A DNA stretch of 47,506 nt, taken from positions 1 to 47,506 of the forward strand of contig CAJJAX010000049.1 in the NCBI GenBank assembly GCA_905182155.1, in the 5' to 3' direction. The notes beneath the pieces are model-generated. The model was not told the origin of the DNA, did no database searches, and worked only from the letters and a program-made list of their open reading frames with translations. Position 1 is the stretch's first letter; every line of letters starts with the position of its first letter. This stretch comes from an uncultured Pseudomonadales bacterium (GTDB lineage: Bacteria > Pseudomonadota > Gammaproteobacteria > Pseudomonadales > Azotimanducaceae). Made by a program: the position numbers and the translations under genes. This document shows, piece after piece, positions 1 to 8,235 of the stretch.

Positions 1-926
1 TAAAACCGGTGCCAAGTGTCTTCTGAGCGAATTCTTCCCACCGGAGAGATTACCGCCGCCGTTCCGCAGGCGGCGAATTCTTCAATGTCGGCAACTTCTT
101 TGAGGAACTCAACTGGGCGCTCTTCTGTTTTCAATCCCAAAATATCCTCGGCCAAAGTCATGACGCTGCGCCGCGTGACACTTGGTAGAATCGATTCCGA
201 TTGTGGCGTCACCATGGTGCCATCTTTCATTTTCAGAACGATATTGGCCGACCCCGCTTCCTCTAAGAACCGATGCTCGGACGGATCGAGATAAAGCGCT
301 TCTTGGGCCCCCATTTCCTTCGCCATTTGGGTTGCGAGCAATCCGCCCGCGTAATTGGCGCCCGCTTTGAACGCACCCAAGCCCTTCGGCGCCGCGCGAT
401 CCAGATCGATCACAGCCAAATCAATCAGGCTCAGGCCACCGCCTTTATAGTAGGGCCCGACCGGTGAGACAAACACTCTAAATTCAAACTCAGGCGCCGG
501 CCTCAAGCCAAGATTTTCACCGATCCCTACCAGGAAAGGCCGAATATAAAGGCTCGCACCAGACCCATAGGGCGGTACCCAGGCGGCATTCGCGCGCACG
601 GTTTCTTCGACCCCACGCATGAACAGACTTTCCGGAACCTCCGGCATCAGCAAACGTTGGGTGGTCCGGCCCATGCGTTCGCAGTTGAGGTTCGGCCGAA
701 AAAGCAGCACATCGCCATTGGCGGCGGTTTGGGCTTTCAGCCCTTCAAAACAAGACTGCGCGTAATGCAGGACGGTAGAGCCTTCATGGATCTGCATCTC
801 AGCCGAGGCCACCAATTCACCAGCGCCCCAAACCCCGTCACGCCAACGCGCTGAAAACCGATGCTCTGTCTCAACGTAGGAAAACCCTAAGTTGCCCCAA
901 TCCAAATCTTTTTTTGGTGCACTCAT
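1..926 (-). CDS. ilvE: Branched-chain amino acid aminotransferase, 3' end beyond window
   Basis: PLP-dependent transamination of leucine, isoleucine and valine with 2-oxoglutarate, in the cytoplasm. Reading the minus strand from the ATG at 926 gives 308 residues with no stop before the window edge, so the C-terminus is missing. Family marks visible are HYAQSCFEGLKA (about residues 54-65, the fold-type IV BCAT signature), LYIRPFLVG (about 126-134) and GLGAFKAGANYAGG with the PLP lysine near K187. EEAGSANIV follows as expected for group II (eukaryotic-like, about 360 residue) BCATs. Family membership is secure from these motifs. Substrate range within the group cannot be read from sequence. Confidence 0.9.
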   Translation of the reverse strand, partial: MSAPKKDLDWGNLGFSYVETEHRFSARWRDGVWGAGELVASAEMQIHEGSTVLHYAQSCFEGLKAQTAANGDVLLFRPNLNCERMGRTTQRLLMPEVPESLFMRGVEETVRANAAWVPPYGSGASLYIRPFLVGIGENLGLRPAPEFEFRVFVSPVGPYYKGGGLSLIDLAVIDLDRAAPKGLGAFKAGANYAGGLLATQMAKEMGAQEALYLDPSEHRFLEEAGSANIVLKMKDGTMVTPQSESILPSVTRRSVMTLAEDILGLKTEERPVEFLKEVADIEEFAACGTAAVISPVGRIRSEDTWHRF

Positions 927-1114
927 CTCATTCTCAATTTCAGCTAGATCGTGGTTTCAACAAACTAAAGAACGAAACCATTTGAATCGCAAATCCTATC
1001 GGACCCTTGGGATATTGCAATAGGGTCTCGCGTTTCTTCAAAGACAAATCGCCTACCCAGCACAAGCCCCAACTTAAGTCCGAACTGTGTGACCCGATCA
1101 CAGTCAATTGCCGG

Positions 1115-1531
1115 CTAAGCCGCGCGGATCACGCCGTGGAAATGCTCGGGTTGAATCCTTAAGATCACCCGCTCGCTTGCCTTGAGCCATTGCCCCAAGT
1201 CCTCCGGCAGGGCGTACCCAACCGCTTGAATGTTCTCAAAGACCAGCCGGGTCGACGCTTCAAGCTGCTCGGTTTCAACTGTCACAACACCCTCAACCGA
1301 AACAAAATTGAACGGCTCTTGGTTATTGATCACGCACAGATTGACCCGAGGATCCCTTTCAAGCGCGCGTCGCTTAAACGTTTTACCTGGCGTCGACACC
1401 ACCATTGAGGCGCCCTCGACTGCATAAGCCACCACCGATGAGGCTGGCGCGCCGCTATTTTTCAAATGCGTCAGAATGCCCCAGCGATGACTTTTGATGA
1501 ACTCGTCGAAAAGCGCATTATTAGAAACCAT
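1115..1531 (-). CDS. Pyridoxamine 5'-phosphate oxidase-like (PPOX) flavin-binding protein
   Basis: A 138-residue split-barrel protein of the PNPOx-like superfamily, which binds FMN, F420 or haem. Seen: an N-terminal LFDEFIKSHRWGILTHLKNSG block, then STPGKTFKRRALERDPRVNLC, the typical phosphate-contacting strand of PPOX/F420-dependent family members. A GTG 24 bases upstream would lengthen it by eight residues. I chose the ATG at 1531 because AGGAGAT lies about 5 bases before it. Cofactor and substrate are unknown. It stands alone, with no obvious operon partner. Confidence 0.75.
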   Translation of the reverse strand: MVSNNALFDEFIKSHRWGILTHLKNSGAPASSVVAYAVEGASMVVSTPGKTFKRRALERDPRVNLCVINNQEPFNFVSVEGVVTVETEQLEASTRLVFENIQAVGYALPEDLGQWLKASERVILRIQPEHFHGVIRAA

Positions 1532-1954
1532 TGAATCTCCTAATTTGTCTATCACATCATGATTAAAGCCTACGCGACACGGCAGTCTTCAGGACGCAAA
1601 AAGACCCGTAAAGATAAAGACTAATACCACATGCCGCCGTTTTCTCCAATGACACTGCCAGCGAGACAATTTACCCAGAGAGATCATCCGGTCCTAAAAA
1701 GACCCCGCTCGACCCGCCTAAATGCGCATTACGTTTCGAGCGCAACATCAGATTTTTTAAGACGGGGCGTTGCCCGCTGTGAGCTGATCCAAGGATCCGC
1801 ACTCATGCCTTGCACAATCGGCGCCGTGAAACGGTTCTGAGGAAAACGACAACAAGCTGGCAAGCATCACGCAAAGTATGAGCCTAATCCGGGCATTTTT
1901 TTATCGACAGGTTCATTAAGGGCTTTTACGTTCTCTGTGGGTGGGGTTGCAACG
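1532..1954. other. Intergenic, no gene recognised
   Basis: The upstream region of the PPOX gene and downstream region of the dienelactone hydrolase gene. A run of seven T occurs near 1897-1903, but I could not pair a convincing GC stem with it. The short open frames here have no family features. Confidence 0.5.
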
Positions 1955-2839
1955 TCAGGGAATCATAGTGCCAGCGGCATTAAAGCCAACAGCCGCCTGC
2001 TCGACATTCGGGAATACCTCTCTGAATAAACTGAGCATGTTCTGCGTGGACCGTCGATCTGCCGTTTCGTGAAGGTGGCCGGGCGGACCAATTCGCCTCG
2101 GTAACGCAAAGCCATGGGGCGTTTTCGCATGATCGACAAAACTCCAATCAACGCCGGCGGCATCCATCTCTGCAAAGAAACGATCTTTGTTCGCCTGGGA
2201 CACCAAGTGATCCTCTGCGCCATTTTCAATCAAGACAATTGTTTTGGCATTATAGTCATTCGCAATTGCCTTCAGTGCCGGCCGGGTTGCCCCGAACCGG
2301 GCAGGACTGGGGTCCTCGCCGGTTTGCAGCAGGCCATGAAAAGACACCACCGCACTCAGATCCAGACCGCCGCGCACCCCTTCCAGAACCGCCATGCCAC
2401 CAAAACAATACCCAATGGCCGCGGGAGACGCGGCATCACTCACCGCCACATCGGCTTTGCCGGCGACCAACCAAGCATCCAGCAAACCTCGAAACAAGTC
2501 AGGATCATGGTCCAGCCAAACCATGGCCTCGAAGCATTTTGTTTGAAACGCCTCGATCTGGTTTGGATCCTTCGGAAACTCTCGCTCATCGCTCGGCACT
2601 CGATCACCGTACATATCGATGGCAAGTCCAACATAGCCGAGCCGCGCAAGATATTCCGCCACATCCCGATCAAATTGCTTCAGCCCCTGATAGTTGTGAA
2701 TGACCAAAACGAGCGGGCGTGGCCCCAATGCGGCGCTGGGCGCAACCAGAGACCCTTCGAAGGCATGCCCCCTAAACTCAAAAGCAATGGCGCGGTGCTG
2801 TAGGTCCGGCGCTGGCGGCCAAAATTCTGTCGGATTCAT
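1955..2839 (-). CDS. Dienelactone hydrolase family protein
   Basis: An alpha/beta hydrolase of the dienelactone hydrolase family (294 residues), cleaving lactone or ester bonds; cytoplasmic, as no signal peptide is seen. The nucleophile motif GYCFGG supplies the cysteine, AEDHLVS the acidic residue and TPHGFAL the histidine, giving the Cys-Asp-His triad of the family. The frame is open to a GTG at 2884, but the ATG at 2839 begins the conserved part (MNPTEFWPP) and has GGAG about 11 bases upstream. The length is somewhat above the classic 235-residue enzymes, as in many proteobacterial paralogues. The physiological substrate is unknown. Confidence 0.85.
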   Translation of the reverse strand: MNPTEFWPPAPDLQHRAIAFEFRGHAFEGSLVAPSAALGPRPLVLVIHNYQGLKQFDRDVAEYLARLGYVGLAIDMYGDRVPSDEREFPKDPNQIEAFQTKCFEAMVWLDHDPDLFRGLLDAWLVAGKADVAVSDAASPAAIGYCFGGMAVLEGVRGGLDLSAVVSFHGLLQTGEDPSPARFGATRPALKAIANDYNAKTIVLIENGAEDHLVSQANKDRFFAEMDAAGVDWSFVDHAKTPHGFALPRRIGPPGHLHETADRRSTQNMLSLFREVFPNVEQAAVGFNAAGTMIP

Positions 2840-3153
2840 CACAGTGTTCACTCCAATTTTTGCCTTACTGTAGACAGCCCACACGCGCCTGGCAAGCTAG
2901 GGTCGAATCAGATCGAGGCCGCATCCCTTGACTTCACTTGCGCCAGCTTTTAAAACGAGTGGGGTAGATCAAATACAGTTTAGGACATCAAAGCACGCCC
3001 GATCGATTCAAGCCAACAAGACCATGGGCCCCTCTTAACCCGCTAAGCCAACATCAGTTGCAAGCGAGGAGTGCCTTTTTCCACGGGTCATGACCGGGCC
3101 TGAATTCACATTTTGGGTTCATAGCCTGTCAGCTAATACGGAGAAACGACACC
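2840..3153. other. Divergent intergenic region
   Basis: Lies between the minus-strand dienelactone hydrolase and the plus-strand 2OG oxygenase, so it should hold both promoters. A 10-bp perfect palindrome GGTCATGACC sits at 3086-3095, about 60 bases before the oxygenase start. No -10/-35 pair was convincing. Confidence 0.4.
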
Positions 3154-3795
3154 ATGATTGCAGTGAGCGAACATCGCGTTGAACAACACTTTCCCACAAC
3201 GGTCTTGATTCGCACTTTCGCAGCGGTAAGCGAACTCAATGGATCGCTTCAGCAGTTGTTCGATCACTTGGAGCAAAACCCCAGCGGGGATTACACCAAC
3301 GAGGCGACGCTTCCGGTCAACACCACTCAAGGGGGCTATCAGACGAAGAGCGGCTTACGCGTTTTAGAGTTAGACCATCCCGAGATCCGGCAGTTGCGGC
3401 AAGAGATTGTCATGCCGTCAATTGAGCATTACCTAGACGATGTGTTAAAGGTTGACCCGCTGTTCACTCCGATCGAGATTTCTAGCTGGGTCGTGTCGCT
3501 GGGTGCTGGCGATTGGCAAGCGCCTCATTTTCACCCGACGGAATACACGTTGATTTCAGGGATCTACTACGTCAATGTTCCGAAGTGCACGCCGCCTGAG
3601 GGGACCCTGGAATTTATCAACCCAAACCTGAATGCCGTGTCGTTAGGGCAGCAGGATGCCAGCCGGAACCACCAACCCAAAAGTGGACAGATTATCCTGT
3701 TCCCGCCTTATTACATGCACTACGTGCATCCGATGCGACTCGATGAGAAACGCCGGGTCATTGCGTTTGATGTTCGATTAAAGACCCAACCTTAA
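3154..3795 (+). CDS. Putative 2OG-Fe(II) oxygenase
   Basis: A 213-residue protein matching the small 2-oxoglutarate/Fe(II) oxygenase family described by TIGR02466/2OG-FeII_Oxy_5. Seen: APHFHPTEYTLISGIYYV (iron-binding H125 and perhaps H127), then SGQIILFPPYYMHYVHP with the likely distal histidine H189, and KRRVIAFDVR, where an arginine would hold 2-oxoglutarate. This order (HxH, a hydrophobic strand, HxVxP, basic residue, strand) fits the jelly-roll core. The ATG is preceded by GGAG at a normal distance. Its substrate is not predictable. It converges with the sulfur-carrier gene, with only 16 bases between them. Confidence 0.8.
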   Translation: MIAVSEHRVEQHFPTTVLIRTFAAVSELNGSLQQLFDHLEQNPSGDYTNEATLPVNTTQGGYQTKSGLRVLELDHPEIRQLRQEIVMPSIEHYLDDVLKVDPLFTPIEISSWVVSLGAGDWQAPHFHPTEYTLISGIYYVNVPKCTPPEGTLEFINPNLNAVSLGQQDASRNHQPKSGQIILFPPYYMHYVHPMRLDEKRRVIAFDVRLKTQP

Positions 3796-3811
3796 CGCCG
3801 TCACCGCAATT

Positions 3812-4054
3812 CTAGCCGCCTTGGATTCGGGGTAGCAAAAACACGTCTGCATTGGCTGGAATCGGTTGGTCTCGGCGGTCACGGTAGATCTCGCCATTGA
3901 TCGCAACGGCAATCCCATCATCGAGATGCGATTGCATCTCGGGGTACTTCAGCAAGAGGGCTTGCAGCAACTCACCGATGGTCGCGCCCGCACAATCAAC
4001 GCAGCGGGCACCCCCGGCGGCCTGACTCAAAATCCCCGATAACTGAACCTGCAT
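3812..4054 (-). CDS. MoaD/ThiS family sulfur carrier protein
   Basis: An 80-residue beta-grasp protein ending in IQGG, the diglycine tail that is thiocarboxylated in MoaD and ThiS proteins. The middle (GELLQALLLKYPEM, VAINGEIY, ADVFLLPRIQGG) follows the MoaD pattern. It starts 14 bases after the Mo-subunit stop, with AAGG before the ATG, so it is probably the last gene of the molybdenum hydroxylase operon. MoaD carries sulfur to precursor Z in molybdopterin synthesis. A dedicated copy here suggests a link to cofactor supply or sulfuration for this enzyme, but that role is inferred. No MoaE or MoeB is present in the window. Confidence 0.85.
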   Translation of the reverse strand: MQVQLSGILSQAAGGARCVDCAGATIGELLQALLLKYPEMQSHLDDGIAVAINGEIYRDRRDQPIPANADVFLLPRIQGG

Positions 4055-4068
4055 CTTTCTGCCTTGGA

Positions 4069-6330
4069 TTACCCCTGGGCAGCCTCAATGGCTTTCAGAA
4101 TACGAGGCGGTGACATGGGCACATGATCCATGCGAACCCCAACCGCATTGGAAACCGCATTACCGATCGCAGCCAACGGCGGCACAATCGAGGTTTCACC
4201 AACGCCCCGAACACCATAGGGGTGGTTTGGATTTGGGATTTCAAGAATTTGCGTATCGATAAACGGCAAGTCCGAACAAACCGGAATTCGATAATCTAAG
4301 AACCCGGCATTTTGAAGCCGACCATCGTCACCGTAGACATACTCTTCGTTCAAGGCCCAGCCAATACCTTGCGCGGCACCGCCCTGGAATTGACCTTCAA
4401 CATAATCCGGGTGAATAGCCTTACCGGCATCTTGCACCACGGTGTAACGCAGGATTTTCGTCGCACCGGTTTCAGGATCCACTTCCACATCACACATATG
4501 ACTCGCGAAGGAAACCCCAGCACCGTCTGCCACCACTTCATTATGACCGGCTATTGGCCCGCCCGTTCTCGGTGATTTCGCAGCAATTTCTTTCAATGAC
4601 AAAGGCGGTAAATTGTTATTTTGCTTCCCCTTTGCCCGGGCTTCACCGGCTTCCCAAACGACTTGCTCCACTGGAATGCCCCACGTCGCGGCAGCGCGCT
4701 GCTTGAGCACCTCAACGGCATCCCGCGCCGCAAAAATGGCCGCCATACCGGATGAGAAGGTGCCTCGGCTGCCTTCGGTTGTATCGTTATGTCCAAGAGA
4801 GTTGGTATCGCCAATGGTGACTCGAACCTGCTCGTAGTCAATGCCAAGTTCCTCCGCTGCAATGAGTGCCAGCGATGCGCGTGACCCTCCCACATCGACG
4901 GTGCCAACCGTCAGGTTGACCGAGCCATCGACGCCAATATTGAGATCCGTGCAGGTCTGTCCGCCAAAGTTAAACCAAAATCCGCAAGCAACCCCGCGGC
5001 CCTGATTTTTACCCAGCTTTCGCTTCATATGCGGATGGTTCTTAACGGCTTCCAGCGTAGGGCCGATCCCAATGGGGCCATACACCGGCCCATAGGACGC
5101 TTTGGTACCCTTCTTCGCGGCATTCTTAATTCTGAACTCAACCGCATCCATGCCCAATTCAGCGGCCACCATATCGACCACACTTTCAACCGCAAAGGCC
5201 GCCATGGGCGCAGATGGTGCGCGATAAGCTGCAACCTTGGGGCGATTCACTAAGACGTCGAAGCCAACCGACTTCACATTCTTAAGGTCGTAGCAGGCAA
5301 AGGACGTCATCGCGCCCAACATCGCCCACATGCCCGGGAAGGCCCCGCTTTGATAACGAAGCTCGGCAGAGGCTGCCGTAATTTTTCCGTTTCGTTTGGC
5401 GCCGATCTTGACATCGACTGACGTGGAGGACGTGGGCCCGGTCGCTTTAAACACCTCATCCCGAGACATCACGAGTTTAACGGGACGATTCGCGCGCCGA
5501 GATAACTGCAACGCAACCGGCTCGGTCCAGACATGCGTCTTACCGCCGAATCCGCCGCCAATTTCTGAAGCGGTCACCCGCAATTTAGCGACGTCCAACC
5601 CCAAGAGGCTGGCGCAAACATTTCTGAAGGTGAAGTGGCCCTGGGTCGTCACCCACAACTCACCGCTGCCATCTGGCCCAAGGGTCGCCAAACAGGCGTG
5701 GGGCTCGATATAACCTTGGTGGGTTTGCTCTGTTTTAAAGGATTTTTCGATAATGACGTCGGCTTGTGCAAACCCAGCGTCAATATCTCCGTGCCCAAAT
5801 TCGGTGCGTTGCGCGACATTAGACGCCGTCGTTGGCGCCGGCGTAACGCCTGTGGTGCGGACCCAATCGTGAATAATTGGCGCGGATGGCTTCATGGCCT
5901 CATCAACGTCTGTGACATGGGGCAATTGCTTGTAGGTTACTTTAATCAGTTTTAAGGCTTCGTTGGCTGTGTCCGCATCAATTGCAGCAACGGCAGCGAC
6001 CGCGTGACCATCGTAAAGCGCGCGGCCCCTGGCCATACAATTTTCCAAGATATTCATCATGCCGCGGTCACCGCCGGTTAGATCAGGAAAATCCTTGCCC
6101 GTGAGAACGGCTTTCACCCCGGGGAGTTTTTCCGCTTTACTGGTATCAATCTTTGTAATCAAGGCATGGGCGTGGGGCGAGCGTAAAATCCTGCCCACCA
6201 GTTGTCCCGCTGCATTGGCATCGGCGCCATACTTTGCGCGCCCGGTGACTTTATCAACGCCATCCGGCCGATTGACTCGCGTGCCAACTTTACTGAACCC
6301 TTGGTTTGTATAATCTGTTTCGTAAGGCAT
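4069..6330 (-). CDS. Molybdenum hydroxylase large subunit (xanthine dehydrogenase/CoxL family)
   Basis: A 753-residue molybdopterin-binding catalytic subunit of the xanthine dehydrogenase/aldehyde oxidase/CO dehydrogenase superfamily. The N-terminal a/b hammerhead (residues about 15-135) contains VTGRAKYGAD and SPHAHALI. The Mo-binding domain has GGGFGGK (258-264) and, near the C-terminus, GVGET, whose glutamate (about E712) is the catalytic base. The loop AYRAPSAP (368-375) stands where form I CO dehydrogenases carry AYXCSFR, so it is not a typical CO dehydrogenase. I took the ATG at 6330, not the upstream one at 6381, because a GGAAGGAAG ribosome site lies just before it and the conserved sequence begins there. 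A purine, aldehyde or N-heterocycle substrate is possible. Confidence 0.9.
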   Translation of the reverse strand: MPYETDYTNQGFSKVGTRVNRPDGVDKVTGRAKYGADANAAGQLVGRILRSPHAHALITKIDTSKAEKLPGVKAVLTGKDFPDLTGGDRGMMNILENCMARGRALYDGHAVAAVAAIDADTANEALKLIKVTYKQLPHVTDVDEAMKPSAPIIHDWVRTTGVTPAPTTASNVAQRTEFGHGDIDAGFAQADVIIEKSFKTEQTHQGYIEPHACLATLGPDGSGELWVTTQGHFTFRNVCASLLGLDVAKLRVTASEIGGGFGGKTHVWTEPVALQLSRRANRPVKLVMSRDEVFKATGPTSSTSVDVKIGAKRNGKITAASAELRYQSGAFPGMWAMLGAMTSFACYDLKNVKSVGFDVLVNRPKVAAYRAPSAPMAAFAVESVVDMVAAELGMDAVEFRIKNAAKKGTKASYGPVYGPIGIGPTLEAVKNHPHMKRKLGKNQGRGVACGFWFNFGGQTCTDLNIGVDGSVNLTVGTVDVGGSRASLALIAAEELGIDYEQVRVTIGDTNSLGHNDTTEGSRGTFSSGMAAIFAARDAVEVLKQRAAATWGIPVEQVVWEAGEARAKGKQNNNLPPLSLKEIAAKSPRTGGPIAGHNEVVADGAGVSFASHMCDVEVDPETGATKILRYTVVQDAGKAIHPDYVEGQFQGGAAQGIGWALNEEYVYGDDGRLQNAGFLDYRIPVCSDLPFIDTQILEIPNPNHPYGVRGVGETSIVPPLAAIGNAVSNAVGVRMDHVPMSPPRILKAIEAAQG

Positions 6331-6348
6331 ATGCTTGCTTCCTTCCTT

Positions 6349-6388
6349 CAATTTCTGGAAATTTCTCGCAATTTCTCGCAATTTCTGG
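6349..6388 (-). repeat. Four tandem 10-bp units upstream of the Mo-subunit start
   Basis: Plus-strand units are CAATTTCTGG, AAATTTCTCG, CAATTTCTCG and CAATTTCTGG, in direct tandem. They lie 19-58 bases upstream of the Mo-subunit ATG, in the only long gap (172 bases) of the operon. The period is close to one helical turn. Confidence 0.8.
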
Positions 6389-6502
6389 TTTTATTCGATC
6401 AAATTCCAGCTGATCGTCATCAACCCCTAACCTCAATTTCTTCTGCCGACTGCCGTAATCCGTGACCGGCTTTTGAGTCGACGCTCTGGTTTATACCCGG
6501 AG

Positions 6503-6994
6503 TTATCGCGAGGCTTTTTTGCCACGCCGCATAATCTTCGCCGAAGATTGAACCGCCCGCACAATCTTGTCATACCCGGTACAGCGGCAGAGATTGCCCG
6601 CTAAGGCATAACGAATCTCTTCTTCACTAGGATTAGAATTCCGTTCGAGCAAGACCTTGGCCGCCACCAAGAAGCCCGGGGTACAGATCCCGCATTGCAG
6701 TGCGGCTTTTTCGATAAATTGTTCTTGCAAAGTATGCAACTTCCCGCCTTCGCTCAAGCCCTCAACGGTGCCAATTTCTCGACCTTCCGCTTCTGCGCCC
6801 AGCACTAAGCAAGAACAAACCAGCCGGCCATCGAGCGTGATTGAGCAAGCGCCACAGTCACCCGTGCCGCAACCCTCTTTAACACCCGTTAGGTTGAGTC
6901 GATTCCGCAAAACATCTAATAACGACTCGTCCGGCGGGCAGACGTATTGAACGGCATCCCCATTCACTTTTGCTGAAACTGTTACACCGTTCAC
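6503..6994 (-). CDS. Molybdenum hydroxylase 2Fe-2S subunit (CoxS/XdhC-type small subunit)
   Basis: A 163-residue electron-transfer subunit with two [2Fe-2S] clusters. The N-terminal plant-ferredoxin-like domain has C42, C47, C50 and C62 in GCGTGDCGAC...C. The C-terminal helical domain has CGICTPGF (C101, C104) and CRCTGY (C136, C138), the cluster next to the molybdopterin. The start is a GTG whose first bases overlap the stop of the FAD subunit (GTGA), and AGGAGGT lies 7 bases upstream. This implies translational coupling. All eight cysteines are present, so it should be functional. Confidence 0.95.
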   Translation of the reverse strand: MNGVTVSAKVNGDAVQYVCPPDESLLDVLRNRLNLTGVKEGCGTGDCGACSITLDGRLVCSCLVLGAEAEGREIGTVEGLSEGGKLHTLQEQFIEKAALQCGICTPGFLVAAKVLLERNSNPSEEEIRYALAGNLCRCTGYDKIVRAVQSSAKIMRRGKKASR

Positions 6995-7851
6995 TTTGCA
7001 CCTCCTGCTCTTTCAAAGGCAATGAGCGCGGCGCGCCTTGCCATCACGCCAGCGACCTTTGTTCGATATTCTATGGTGCCGCGCTTATCATCAATCGGGT
7101 TACACGCAGCTTCACAAGCCGTAACCATTTTAGCGAGCGCAGCATCATCTAGCTTGGTACCAATCAACGCTTTCGCCGCGGCCGGCACGATCACCGCCGT
7201 TGGCGCCACAGCCCCTAAAACCACCTTTGCAGACTGAACAATCCCTCGAGACAGGGTCAAATTAATCGCCGCGCTCACCACCGCGATATCCATTTCGGTT
7301 CTTGGCGTGAACCGAAGATAAGCATCAGCAGATTTTCCAGCGCGTGCGGGTAGCACAATCGCTTCAATAAATTCATCCCGCGCAAGGCTCGTGCGGCCAG
7401 GCCCCAAGACAACTTTCTCAACGGCAACGCGACGTTTGCCTTTTGTACCAACAACCACCGCCTTGGCGCCCGCAGCAATTAAGGCCGGCACACTGTCAGC
7501 GGCTGGCGAGGCATTACACAAATTCCCAGCGACGGTGCAGCGCCCTTGGATCTGATCGGACCCGATCAAATTTGCGGCTTCCACAACACCTGGCCAAAGC
7601 CCGCGCAACTTATCTGATTCCCCAAGCATAATCGCGGGAACCGCCGCACCTATATGCACGCCGGCAGCGGTAACTTTGAGCTCACGCAAACTATCGATTC
7701 GTTTGATATCAACGACTAAGTCTGGCTCGGTGGCCCCCATTTTCATCCGCACTAATAGGTCGGTGCCGCCGGCTAATACGTGCGCCACGCCGGACTCGGA
7801 GGCCAGTAGTGCCGCTGCCGCTTTTGTGGTTGTTGGCGATTCAAATCTCAT
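6991..7851 (-). CDS. Molybdenum hydroxylase FAD-binding subunit (CoxM family)
   Basis: A 286-residue FAD subunit that passes electrons from the Fe-S clusters to an acceptor. Seen: AGGTDLLVRM (about 27-36) and TVAGNLCNASPAAD (about 106-119), the two FAD-contact motifs of the CoxM/XdhB family, then the C-terminal CO-dehydrogenase flavoprotein domain. It is the first gene of the operon, in the order FAD subunit, 2Fe-2S subunit, Mo subunit, sulfur carrier. The ATG is preceded by GAGG. The preferred electron acceptor cannot be told from the sequence. Confidence 0.93.
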   Translation of the reverse strand: MRFESPTTTKAAAALLASESGVAHVLAGGTDLLVRMKMGATEPDLVVDIKRIDSLRELKVTAAGVHIGAAVPAIMLGESDKLRGLWPGVVEAANLIGSDQIQGRCTVAGNLCNASPAADSVPALIAAGAKAVVVGTKGKRRVAVEKVVLGPGRTSLARDEFIEAIVLPARAGKSADAYLRFTPRTEMDIAVVSAAINLTLSRGIVQSAKVVLGAVAPTAVIVPAAAKALIGTKLDDAALAKMVTACEAACNPIDDKRGTIEYRTKVAGVMARRAALIAFERAGGAK

Positions 7852-8235
7852 ATTTTTCCTCGTTCATTATTGATCGGTCTATCACGGCCTATTACGTCGC
7901 CCTGTCTGCATTGATTAAATCGTCTCAACGCGCCTGTGGGACTCTGACATTACTGATTCAATGAATCAACCACCCGGCAATAGCTCTGTCTATATCTAAA
8001 CTTAGACATGCCCGCAAATCAATCCTTGCCGTCACTATTTTAAGCCGCGCGGGATCTGTCGACCCGTGCCGAGCATCGCACCGCACAGCACGCAGTTTAA
8101 AAGACGAAAGAAAGGCGACTGTTCCCTTTTGACCCGAAGCCTTGCGGGTGGGATGATCGCAGGGCTGGCGGGCGCTGCGCGTCGTGATATGCACTCAGCA
8201 CTTTGAATCGAAAACGATCTTATAAAGGAACGTCC
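7852..8235. other. Divergent intergenic region
   Basis: Separates the minus-strand molybdenum hydroxylase operon from the plus-strand esterase. It should contain both promoters and holds the palindrome at 7954-7968. Short open frames here have no recognisable content. Confidence 0.5.
7954..7968. promoter_or_regulatory. 15-bp perfect palindrome, candidate operator
   Basis: TGATTCA and its inverse TGAATCA flank a single A. It lies 103 bases upstream of the FAD-subunit start, in the divergent region. The size and symmetry fit a dimeric helix-turn-helix regulator site, but no regulator gene is adjacent. Confidence 0.35.

Noticed and set aside
2114-2803. Plus-strand open frame of 229 residues
   Set aside because: It lies opposite the dienelactone hydrolase, which has a complete catalytic triad. 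The plus frame has no family features.
4069-7851. Aerobic CO dehydrogenase (coxMSL)
   Set aside because: The gene order fits, but the Mo-subunit loop lacks the AYXCSFR motif of form I enzymes, and no other cox accessory genes are present.
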